Origin: CAZITB01 sp964542055
GTDB taxonomy: Bacteria > Planctomycetota > Phycisphaerae > Sedimentisphaerales > CAMDDF01
Length of the DNA: 21,205 nt
Direction: 5' to 3'
Assembly (NCBI GenBank): GCA_964542055.1
Contig: CAZITB010000040.1
Span: forward strand, 1-21,205
The position numbers and the translations under genes were made by a program. This document shows, piece after piece, positions 14,939 to 21,205 of this stretch. The notes beneath the pieces were generated by a model. That model did no database searches, had not been told where the DNA came from, and was given only the letters and a program-made list of their open reading frames with translations. How positions within the stretch are numbered: the first letter of the stretch is position 1; every line of letters begins with the position of its first letter.

Positions 14939-15646
14939 TTACGCCAGACGTTTTCTTTTAAGTACCGCAGGTAAAGCTCCAAATACAAGCAGTGCAATTG
15001 TTGCCGGTTCGGGCACCAATGTCGGGATTTCTTTTAAGAGGAATCTTTCACCGACCTGCATATCAGGATTAGTAACTATTGATATATTTCCGGATACGTA
15101 ACCTGGTCTGAATACATCAAGTCCTGATGGTTCGAAATTTACGCCGTCACCTTCAGTATTTTCGAAATTCAATTGAGTCGGCAGTTCGTTGTAGCCGAGA
15201 CCGTAATTGCTGTAATAAACTTTTTCCAACTGTCCGCCGTGCGGCATAGATTGTGGATTGAAACCTGCTTCTCGTTTTTCAGAAACCGCCAGGAACATGT
15301 GGAAATCATGCCACTGGTAGCCTGTGTTGTTTACGATATATTCGTCACGTATAACGATATTCGAAACAGCATTTTCGTTAATTTTTTCAAACTCTACAAC
15401 GATAGGGTCGAAGATCCCGAATTCATCGGGCCATCTACCAAAGGTTTTGTCGATTTCGATAACAACTGAATCATTTACAACACCAAAAACGTAAGGAATG
15501 CTAACTTTACCCACCGCTTGTACATCGGGGTTAATTATCATTGCCCAACCTGAATCACCCAGGTTTACCGAGATAGCCTGTGCAAACGAAGCACATACCA
15601 TCAGGCTTACTACAACTAAAACTAATTTTTTCATTTTTACTGACAT
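14939..15646 (-). CDS. PEP-CTERM protein D, LGDSGWAMI paralogue
   Basis: 235 residues from ATG 15646, preceded by AAGGTGGG at 8 bases; a GTG three codons upstream (15655) overlaps the Shine-Dalgarno and is rejected. Signal peptide MSVKMKKLVLVVVSLMVCAS ending AQA. Body homologous to gene C (ISVNLGDSGWAMI, PDEFGIFDPIVVEFEKI, NNTGYQWHDFHMFL, EAGF, LPTQLNFENTEGDGV, GYVSGNISIVTN, GERFLLKEIPT). Compared with C it has about ten extra residues before the first conserved acidic block. Tail VPEPATIALLVFGALPAV with end LKRKRLA. First gene of the operon, so the promoter must lie in 15650-16050. No exosortase gene is in the window, so sorting depends on one elsewhere. Confidence 0.88.
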   Translation of the reverse strand: MSVKMKKLVLVVVSLMVCASFAQAISVNLGDSGWAMIINPDVQAVGKVSIPYVFGVVNDSVVIEIDKTFGRWPDEFGIFDPIVVEFEKINENAVSNIVIRDEYIVNNTGYQWHDFHMFLAVSEKREAGFNPQSMPHGGQLEKVYYSNYGLGYNELPTQLNFENTEGDGVNFEPSGLDVFRPGYVSGNISIVTNPDMQVGERFLLKEIPTLVPEPATIALLVFGALPAVLKRKRLA

Positions 15647-15739
15647 TGTTCCCACCTTTCAGACTTAACGTTATTTATTTCGGAAAAACACAGTCCTGTA
15701 TTAACTTGTTTGCGCACAGGAGGCGCTACGATTTACCAG

Positions 15740-15770
15740 AGTTTTCTCCGAAACGTCAAAGTCTTCTCCG
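15740..15770 (-). repeat. Two direct repeats with 20-bp period upstream of the PEP-CTERM operon
   Basis: AGTTTTCTCCG (15740-15750) and AGTCTTCTCCG (15760-15770) match at 10 of 11 positions and are exactly 20 bp apart (plus-strand reading), so they lie close to one DNA face. A TTGACG box lies between them on the minus strand. A regulator-binding site is plausible but unproven. Confidence 0.4.
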
Positions 15771-16010
15771 CCCCATACGGATAGAAAAGATGCACTAATT
15801 ACCACAATTGCAAATAATTAAACTTGCGGTAAAACTTGGCAATTAAATGATCGATATTAAAAATGTACAAAGAACACAACTTCTAGAACAATCTTATTTC
15901 TGCTTCAGTCGAGTTCTCTCCAACCCCGTTATGACTAGCTTTCTCATTTACCATTTAAGCATAAAAGAGAAACTGAGTCAAATAAATTTTTAAATAAATT
16001 GTGATTTTTT

Positions 16011-16047
16011 AAGAAAACCTTGATTTTATTACTGAAAACAGGGTTTT
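16011..16047 (-). terminator. Possible terminator of the AlaC-type gene
   Basis: On the minus strand AAAACC (16047-16042) pairs with GGTTTT (16019-16014), with partial inner pairing, followed by only a short T-rich end (TTTTCTT). It sits 20 bases after the stop codon. The plus-strand side has a longer T-run (16048-16061), but no plus-strand gene needs it. Confidence 0.35.
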
Positions 16048-16067
16048 AATTTTATTTTTTTAATAAA

Positions 16068-17264
16068 TTAACTGTTTTTCTGGACATATCTTTTGATGTT
16101 TTTCATAGCCTGCATCAATCTTTTTTCGTTTTCTACCAGTGCAATTCTCATGTGGTCTTCGCCGTTTTCACCAAAAGCCCGGCCCGGTGAAATTGAAACG
16201 TTCGCGTTTTCCATCAGATCCATAGCATAATCTATGCTGCCTTTGCCTTTTAGGTGTTCTGTGGGAACTTTTGTCCAGACAAACATTGATGCTCTTGGGA
16301 GCTGGAATTCCCATCCTAGTTCCTTGAGATATTTGCAGACAACATTCCTGCGAGATTGATATTTTGCGTTTTGTCCTAGGATGAACTCATCGCAATCCCT
16401 TAATGCGAGTATTGAGCATATCTGCAGAGGCTGAAATATGCCGTAATCGTAATATCCTTTGATGGTTGCAAGAGCATCGAGCATTAGAGCATTACCAGCG
16501 CCGAAACCAATGCGGAAACCGGCCATATTATAGGGCTTTGACAGGGTTGAGAATTCAACGCCTACGTCTTTTGCGCCCTTTACCTGCAAGAAACTTGGGG
16601 CTTTGTAGCCGTCGAAACAGGTATCGCCGTAAGCGAAATCGTGAATAACGCAGAAATTGAATTTTTTAGCGAGTTTGACTATCGGTTCGAAGAAACCGTC
16701 ATCAACTGTCATGGCTGTTGGATTGTGCGGGTAATTCAAAATCAGCATTTTCGGTTTTGGGTAAATATGCTCGCAGAGGTAAACGATCTTTTCAAGGAAT
16801 GTTTCGTCATTGCCCAGGGGGACGGTTATCACGTTAGCGCCTGCCAGAGCTACGGCATATAAATGGATTGGGAAGTACGGATCGGCGACGATGACGTTGT
16901 CGCCTGGTTCGAGCATCGCCAGGCACATGTGGCTGAAACCTTCCTTTGAGCCGATAGTGGCGAGGACTTCGGTTTCTGGGTCGAGCTGGACGTTGTATTT
17001 GCGGTCGTACTTTCTCGCCATTTCCCTGCGGAGGTTATAAATGCCCTTTGAAGCACTGTAACGGTGGTTTTTGGCTTCCTTGGAGGTTTCGACGAGTTTA
17101 TCGACTACCTGCTGGGGGGCACCGTCCATGGGGTTGCCCATGCCAAGATCGATAATGTCTATGCCGGCCTGGCGTTTTTTGAGCTTGAGCGCGTTTAATC
17201 TGCCAAAAAGGTACGGGGGCAGTCTTTTTATTCTTTGAGCGGGTTCTATTTTATATTTTGCCAT
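16068..17264 (-). CDS. alaC: PLP-dependent class I/II aminotransferase, AlaC-type
   Basis: 398 residues. It closely follows the E. coli AlaC (glutamate-pyruvate aminotransferase) pattern: RIKRLPPYLFGRLNALK (about 11-27), DLGMGNPMDGAP (39-50), TIGSKEGFSHM (103-113), DPYFPIHLYA (128-137), NYPHNPTAM (177-185), the Schiff-base lysine K243 in STLSKPYNMAGFRIGF, D209 and Y212 in HDFAYGD, and a C-terminal HMRIALVEN that should bind the substrate carboxylate. The likely reaction is interconversion of pyruvate/alanine with glutamate/2-oxoglutarate in the cytoplasm; relatives are often labelled LL-diaminopimelate aminotransferase, so substrate range is uncertain. AGGAAAC precedes the ATG. Monocistronic, divergent from the TPR gene. 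Confidence 0.88.
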   Translation of the reverse strand: MAKYKIEPAQRIKRLPPYLFGRLNALKLKKRQAGIDIIDLGMGNPMDGAPQQVVDKLVETSKEAKNHRYSASKGIYNLRREMARKYDRKYNVQLDPETEVLATIGSKEGFSHMCLAMLEPGDNVIVADPYFPIHLYAVALAGANVITVPLGNDETFLEKIVYLCEHIYPKPKMLILNYPHNPTAMTVDDGFFEPIVKLAKKFNFCVIHDFAYGDTCFDGYKAPSFLQVKGAKDVGVEFSTLSKPYNMAGFRIGFGAGNALMLDALATIKGYYDYGIFQPLQICSILALRDCDEFILGQNAKYQSRRNVVCKYLKELGWEFQLPRASMFVWTKVPTEHLKGKGSIDYAMDLMENANVSISPGRAFGENGEDHMRIALVENEKRLMQAMKNIKRYVQKNS

Positions 17265-17297
17265 GAATTAGTTTCCTTTTTATTACATATCGGTACA

Positions 17298-17325
17298 AGT
17301 TTAATAATTACAGCAAAAGTTTCAA
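17298..17325 (-). promoter_or_regulatory. Candidate promoter of the AlaC-type gene
   Basis: On the minus strand TTGAAA (17325-17320) and TAAACT (17303-17298) are 16 bases apart. The start would fall near 17291, about 27 bases before the ATG. Consensus match only; -10 matches 4 of 6. Confidence 0.4.
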
Positions 17326-17394
17326 CTTTGCATTTGTAATTTAAGCAAATATTTTTGAAAAACAACAATTTAAACAATTATTTAAAATAAGTGT

Positions 17395-17422
17395 TTGACA
17401 AAATATTTATTTGGTGTATAAT
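17395..17422 (+). promoter_or_regulatory. Consensus promoter of the TPR/propeller gene pair
   Basis: TTGACA (17395-17400), 16 bases, TATAAT (17417-17422): both boxes are perfect, making this the best promoter in the window. Transcription should start near 17429, leaving a leader of about 100 bases. Confidence 0.8.
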
Positions 17423-17458
17423 CAAAGTAGAATAAAGAAACAGATTTCATAAAATCAG

Positions 17459-17527
17459 GCTCGCGAGCTTGACATTTGAAAGCTTTTAAGGTTATCGGAC
17501 TTACCGGCAACCGGAAAGGAGATTTCC
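17459..17527 (+). promoter_or_regulatory. Structured leader with Shine-Dalgarno in a hairpin loop
   Basis: The leader holds a 10-bp perfect palindrome GCTCGCGAGC (17459-17468), a bipartite hairpin (GGTT/AACC outside, CGG/CCG inside, 17490-17512), and GGAAA (17513-17517) pairing TTTCC (17523-17527) around the Shine-Dalgarno AGGAGA. Not recognised as a known riboswitch class. Confidence 0.4.
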
Positions 17528-17528
17528 A

Positions 17529-19490
17529 ATGTTAAGTAAAAAAATCCAAATTCTAGTAAGTGCAATTGCAGTTTTAGTTTTTGTAACCTGCCCTGTTTTA
17601 TTTGCCAAGTCTTCAAGTGAGAAGTCAGCCAAACCAAAACCTCAGCCCAAAGCTGTTGAGAAATCAAGGGCGCCATCTGTAAAGGCTGAAAGCCCCAAAG
17701 CAGCGGCACCGGCACAGAGAAAGCAGATAAAAGAGAGGGCTGTAAGGAAACCCGCACCACAACCTAAAGTAATAAGAGAACCGCAGAGGCGTCAACGGCA
17801 ATCGAATTCGTTTAAAAATCTGAGGTCAAAACCGCAGCTTAGGGCAAGAGAAAAAACTAATCACTTCAGACCAAGGATCGAAACAGAAAATAGCCGCAGG
17901 GATGTTGTTACCAGTGAGCGTCAACAACCAAAGATCGAAACCAGGTTAAATTCTCGGCCAGTGGAAAGAAAAGTTATCAATCCCCGAATTATCAGAACCG
18001 TTGAAACAAAATCTTACAGATCACCTTCTGTTGAAAGAAAGTCTATATCCAAAACAAGATCGATTTTTGATACCAAAAAATATCAACCGAGAGTTTTTTC
18101 ATACAAGGACAAATACCGGTCGAAAGGTTCTGCTGCAGATAAGAGCTCGCGGATTAGTCCTAAAGTAATCGAAAGGTCTCGCAAAACTATAGAACCTATA
18201 AGAAAACTGGAAACCAGAAGCACCAAAAAAGATATTATCAGTCATGGCAGCCCGCTGAAAGGTTCTAAGCTTGATGGAATTCGGCAAGCCGGTTCGAGGC
18301 GAATGCAGCTTGACCGTGGGTCTTTTGGAAGAGATATATCCAGCCGGGGTGATTATTCCCGGGAGAAAGTTGAAAATAAATATACGAACATTAACATTGA
18401 AAAAAATGTTACTATCAATAATTATGGATATCCTTATTTGTCTCGAAGGCAGATTAGGAGGCATCGCCCTGCCAGTTATTACAGGCCTGTAAGACCGACG
18501 TTTACGAGAATTGGTGATCGCCATAGTTGGTATGACGGTTACTATAGAACTCATCACAGTCGCTATCATCATAGCAGCTGGAGGCGAAAGTGGACATGGG
18601 ACGGGCATGGCTGGAATTATATCTGGCTGAGGCCGAGTGTTGGGACGGTTGTTTATTATAAGCATCATAATTACGGTTACGGGATGTCGTACATTTATCC
18701 AAGATATCATCGCAGGTATATGTTCGTGAGTATAGGCGGGTATTGGCCAGCTGCGTACCGCTATAGAAGATATTACTGGTATGGCTGTCATCCTTACAGG
18801 TGGTATGGAAGTTCGCCAACTGTTTACGTGATAAATGAGCAGAATCATTATTACCAGACCGATTCGGGGCAGCAGTCCTATGGGCAGGTACAGCCGACAT
18901 ACAGCTATGACAGTTCGGGCAATATTGTTCCTGATTATGATGCTTTTGCGAAAGTACGGGAGAAGATGGTTCTGGAAGGAAATGAGCTTGATGAGCCGCA
19001 AGAGAAAACTTTGGCTGATGAGTATTTCGAACAAGCAGTAGAAAAATTTGAGTCAAATGATTATGAAGCATCGCTTGGACATATTCAACAGGCAATTAAG
19101 TTAAGTCCTGATGATGTTGTTTTGCCTTTTGTTTATGGTCAGATATTGTTTGCGGCTGGAGATTATTCGCATGCGGCGGCAGTAGTGAGGATGGCTTTGA
19201 ATAATTTGCCGGAAGATAACAAGTCTGTATTCTTTCCCAGAGGGTTGTACACCGATGATGGAGTTTTGAACAGGCAAATACAGAAGCTTGCAGATGCCAC
19301 AGAGCTGGAAGTTTTGAACAGTGATTTGCAATTGCTTTTGGGTTATCAGCTGCTTGGAATTGGAGAGCTCGACCAGGCGGAGCAGGTTTTGATTGAAGCT
19401 AAGGATGTCAGTTCTAATGTTGAAGCGGCAGATGTACTGCTTGACCTTGTTGAACAGGCCAGGCTGGACGCTTCTTCGGCTAAGCTGTGA
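17529..19490 (+). CDS. Secreted basic, Tyr/His-rich protein with C-terminal TPR region
   Basis: 653 residues. A signal peptide (about 1-26, KKIQILVSAIAVLVFVTCP, ending LFAKS) is followed by about 250 residues of Lys/Arg/Ser/Pro-rich, low-complexity sequence (PKPQPKAVEKSRAPS and the like), probably disordered and strongly positive. A short NINIEKNVTINNYGYPY block (near 285-303) leads into a Tyr/His/Arg/Trp-rich region (about 301-430) with many YY, YR and HH pairs (e.g. YYRTHHSRYHHSSWRRKW). After a Gln/Ser linker, residues about 490-653 look like tetratricopeptide helices (YFEQAVEKFESNDYEASLGH, QAIKLSPDD, AAAVVRMALNNLPEDN). Export suggests a wall or matrix role, with TPRs for protein contact; function is not known. 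The start has a strong Shine-Dalgarno. The next gene follows 10 bases after the stop. Confidence 0.85.
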   Translation: MLSKKIQILVSAIAVLVFVTCPVLFAKSSSEKSAKPKPQPKAVEKSRAPSVKAESPKAAAPAQRKQIKERAVRKPAPQPKVIREPQRRQRQSNSFKNLRSKPQLRAREKTNHFRPRIETENSRRDVVTSERQQPKIETRLNSRPVERKVINPRIIRTVETKSYRSPSVERKSISKTRSIFDTKKYQPRVFSYKDKYRSKGSAADKSSRISPKVIERSRKTIEPIRKLETRSTKKDIISHGSPLKGSKLDGIRQAGSRRMQLDRGSFGRDISSRGDYSREKVENKYTNINIEKNVTINNYGYPYLSRRQIRRHRPASYYRPVRPTFTRIGDRHSWYDGYYRTHHSRYHHSSWRRKWTWDGHGWNYIWLRPSVGTVVYYKHHNYGYGMSYIYPRYHRRYMFVSIGGYWPAAYRYRRYYWYGCHPYRWYGSSPTVYVINEQNHYYQTDSGQQSYGQVQPTYSYDSSGNIVPDYDAFAKVREKMVLEGNELDEPQEKTLADEYFEQAVEKFESNDYEASLGHIQQAIKLSPDDVVLPFVYGQILFAAGDYSHAAAVVRMALNNLPEDNKSVFFPRGLYTDDGVLNRQIQKLADATELEVLNSDLQLLLGYQLLGIGELDQAEQVLIEAKDVSSNVEAADVLLDLVEQARLDASSAKL

Positions 19491-19500
19491 GGATATAATA

Positions 19501-20634
19501 ATGAAAGAGATATTGTTAGAAACGGTTTGTATATTGTCAGTGGCGGTAAACGTATTTTCGCAGGGCGTTCTGGTTTCGCCTGATGGGATTGAAGCTACAA
19601 ACCCGGCAATCAGCGGTGATTACATATTCTGGCAGCAGTATGATCCTGATTACCAGGACTGGGATATATATGGGGCGGAAATAATAAATCCTGAAAATGT
19701 TTTTGCTGTGGCGGCTTATGACAAGGACCAGGTAAATTGCGCTGTTTATGACAACAAGGTCGTATTTGAACACGTTTATTCTGAAACTGATCATGATATC
19801 TGGGGGGCGTGGATAAACTCTACAACAGATATTAATGTTGCTGCTGTTTCTGAAACCGGTTTTTCGGAAAAAAATCCGGTAATCAGCGGAAATAAAGTTG
19901 TTTACCAGATAGGTGATGAGAGCGACTGGGGAATCTATTCGATCGATTTTTCTTCGCTTGACCCGAATTCATATGTGCCGCTGTATGTAACGGATTTCGA
20001 TCATAACCAGGTAAATCCTGATATTTACCGCGATAAGGTGGTCTGGCAAGATGATTTTTATGGTGATCATGATGTTTATATGCTTGATCTTTTCATGCGG
20101 GATAAACCTGGTGATGATGTATCGGTGGCGATTTTTGATAATCATCAGGTGACACCCGCTGTTTATGGTGATCTGGTAGTATGGGCAGATGAGAATATTT
20201 ACGGCAGCGATATGGGATGGAATATACTTGGAAAGAATACCGAAACAGGTGAAATATTTGTGGTTACTTACGCGAGTGGCGACCAGATAAATCCTGATAT
20301 TTACGAAAATCTGATTGTTTATCAGAGCAATTCCGATGGTGACTGGGATATTGAGCTTTATAATATGACAACAGATCAACTTTATACCCTTACAACTGAT
20401 TCGGCTGATCAGATAAACCCTGTGATTTTCGGGGAATATGTGGCATGGCAGGATAATTCAGCTGGTTACTGGCAAATTCGTTATGGTTATATTGGTGAAG
20501 CGGCGACAGCCAGATGTGAAAATCCGCCGGTGGGTGATCTCAATGGCGATTGTCATGTGGATTTTGAGGACTTTGCTGATTTTGCTCAAAGCTGGCTTGA
20601 TTGCGGATTGAATGTGTTCAGTGAGTGTCCATAG
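19501..20634 (+). CDS. Secreted seven-repeat beta-propeller with dockerin-like C-terminus
   Basis: 377 residues from ATG 19501 (AGGATA upstream, signal peptide MKEILLETVCILSVAVNVFS); an in-frame start at 19393 inside the previous gene is rejected. Seven repeats of about 42-47 residues follow, each built on NP-x-I-x-G-x-x-V-V-W-Q then D-W-D-I-Y, e.g. NPAISGDYIFWQQ, NPVISGNKVVYQ, NPDIYRDKVVWQDD, TPAVYGDLVVWADE, NPDIYENLIVYQS, NPVIFGEYVAWQD. Such TolB/WD40-like repeats fold as a closed seven-bladed propeller, usually for binding. The end carries DLNGDCHVDFEDFADFAQSW (about 346-365), one EF-hand-type calcium loop as in dockerin type I, closing in SECP. Only one such loop is present, whereas a classical dockerin has two. 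Probably co-transcribed with the TPR gene. Confidence 0.9.
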   Translation: MKEILLETVCILSVAVNVFSQGVLVSPDGIEATNPAISGDYIFWQQYDPDYQDWDIYGAEIINPENVFAVAAYDKDQVNCAVYDNKVVFEHVYSETDHDIWGAWINSTTDINVAAVSETGFSEKNPVISGNKVVYQIGDESDWGIYSIDFSSLDPNSYVPLYVTDFDHNQVNPDIYRDKVVWQDDFYGDHDVYMLDLFMRDKPGDDVSVAIFDNHQVTPAVYGDLVVWADENIYGSDMGWNILGKNTETGEIFVVTYASGDQINPDIYENLIVYQSNSDGDWDIELYNMTTDQLYTLTTDSADQINPVIFGEYVAWQDNSAGYWQIRYGYIGEAATARCENPPVGDLNGDCHVDFEDFADFAQSWLDCGLNVFSECP

Positions 20635-20730
20635 TTGTAAAGTTGACAAATTTTTTCAAGGCTTGCGGGTAGAGATGTCCTTCTAAATTTTGGAAATTAA
20701 CTTTTGACTATTAGGATTTCGCACGAAGTA

Positions 20731-20770
20731 AAATAAAAAAGGGCTGAGAATTTTCCCAGCCCTTAATATT
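20731..20770. terminator. Bidirectional intrinsic terminator
   Basis: AAGGGCTG (20739-20746) pairs with CAGCCCTT (20757-20764), with inner GAA/TTC pairing. On the plus strand AATATTTTT follows; on the minus strand a TTTTTT run (20740-20735) follows. It lies between the stops of the convergent propeller gene and the unknown gene at the right edge. Confidence 0.8.
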
Positions 20771-20771
20771 T

Positions 20772-21205
20772 TTAGTACGTGTTTTCAAGTGCCTTTCTGA
20801 ATTCGAGATATTCTTTCTCTGTCATTGCATCGCCAAGTTCGCCTGACTGCCATAGTTCATCCAGCCATTCCAGCATTTCAATTTGAAGTTCCAACTGCTG
20901 TCTCTTTGTCAATGGTCGTGGCTTGACGCTGGTATTGGCAACAGATTCTGCGGTTATATCATAGAATTTTTGACTTTTGGCAGCAAGACGCTGGGGCATT
21001 TTGCTGATACTTTCATTTACTGATAAGGCAAGTGCATCGCTTTTTTCTGCAGGTTGTACAACAGGAATTTCGACGAAAAGAAAACTGCTTGCCATCATCA
21101 TGCTCATGCTTTCGAGCGTGCTTCCGCCACCGCCTGCGGTGAGCATCCAGGGTTGATCCCAGCCTTTTTCCCAGAGCCAGTCCTGGCAGAACAGCATAAG
21201 GTCGT
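20772..21205 (-). CDS. Protein of unknown function (C-terminal part, runs off window)
   Basis: The frame is open from the right edge to a stop at 20772 (144 codons visible). An ATG at 21197 exists, but the frame stays open to the edge and no Shine-Dalgarno can be judged, so the gene probably starts outside. The visible product begins DLMLFCQDWLWEKGWDQPWM, followed by a Gly/Ser/Met stretch (TAGGGGSTLESMSMMMASS) with a hydrophobic FLFVEIPVV, then a charged half: KRQQLELQIEMLEWLDELWQ and MTEKEYLEFRKALENTY, likely two helices. I recognise no family; a membrane-associated role is only a guess. Confidence 0.65.
   Translation of the reverse strand, partial: DLMLFCQDWLWEKGWDQPWMLTAGGGGSTLESMSMMMASSFLFVEIPVVQPAEKSDALALSVNESISKMPQRLAAKSQKFYDITAESVANTSVKPRPLTKRQQLELQIEMLEWLDELWQSGELGDAMTEKEYLEFRKALENTY

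Larger units (their letters stand above)
15656..16067. other. Intergenic region upstream of the PEP-CTERM operon
   Basis: 412 bases with no convincing gene on either strand. It contains, on the minus strand, a TTGACG box (15758-15753) with only a poor -10 partner, a hairpin TCCTGT/ACAGGA (15721-15716 with 15699-15694) in the likely leader of gene D, the tandem repeats listed separately, and the terminator of the aminotransferase gene at the right end. The stretch 15830-16010 is AT-rich and otherwise featureless to me. Confidence 0.5.

Noticed and set aside
15580..15798. 72-codon plus-strand frame across the start of PEP-CTERM gene D
   Set aside because: Overlaps the clear gene D and its leader, no ribosome-binding site, and composition unlike real genes here.
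18099..19034. 311-codon minus-strand frame inside the TPR gene
   Set aside because: Ile/Arg/Met-rich mirror of the Tyr/His-rich coding strand, no signal or motif, no ribosome-binding site.
19393..19500. Extension of the propeller gene by 36 codons into the TPR gene
   Set aside because: It would bury the signal peptide; ATG 19501 has a good ribosome-binding site and a hydrophobic leader directly after.

Overview
The window looks like a chromosomal stretch of a planctomycete, most likely class Phycisphaerae and close to Sedimentisphaerales. This rests on the combination of several PEP-CTERM proteins, a secreted beta-propeller ending in a single dockerin-like EF-hand that finishes in Cys-Pro, a GldA/GldF/GldG-like ABC module with a DUF4340 protein, and moderate GC content. 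The assignment is inference from protein style; there is no rRNA or other marker gene here. No tRNA, rRNA, CRISPR array, transposase or phage gene was seen.

Layout. (1) 1-559, minus: the N-terminal part of an exported protein that may be OstA/LptA-like. It is divergent from (2) 831-5405, plus: ABC ATPase, ABC-2 permease, GldG-like auxiliary protein and DUF4340 protein, a compact operon closed by a terminator at 5430-5456. (3) 5467-5578, minus: a promoter, two hairpins and a U-tract that together look like an unannotated small RNA of about 80 nt, convergent with the ABC operon. (4) 5686-9362, plus: a strong promoter followed by argB, argD, argF and an rdgB-like nucleotide-sanitizing pyrophosphatase, covering the central steps from N-acetylglutamate to citrulline. 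(5) 9386-9616, minus: a His-rich small membrane protein with a consensus Shine-Dalgarno. (6) 9852-12726, plus: topA with three C-terminal zinc ribbons, a structured spacer, and an orphan GroES-like gene with a TTG start. (7) 12725-15646, minus: four consecutive PEP-CTERM genes, probably one operon transcribed from 15646 leftward. Two of them are paralogues. The operon ends in a strongly structured 3' region and an intrinsic terminator. (8) 16068-17264, minus: an AlaC-type aminotransferase. (9) 17395-20634, plus: a consensus promoter, then a basic/Tyr-His-rich secreted TPR protein and a seven-repeat beta-propeller with a dockerin-like tail. (10) 20772-21205, minus: the 3' end of an unrecognised gene.

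How the parts relate: the arginine operon and topA are housekeeping. The PEP-CTERM operon and the TPR/propeller pair are cell-surface functions that would depend on an exosortase and other machinery encoded elsewhere. The most promising undescribed items are the small RNA candidate at 5467-5544, the structured RNA region at 12725-12912, the LGDSGWAMI paralogue pair in the PEP-CTERM operon, and the TPR/propeller pair.
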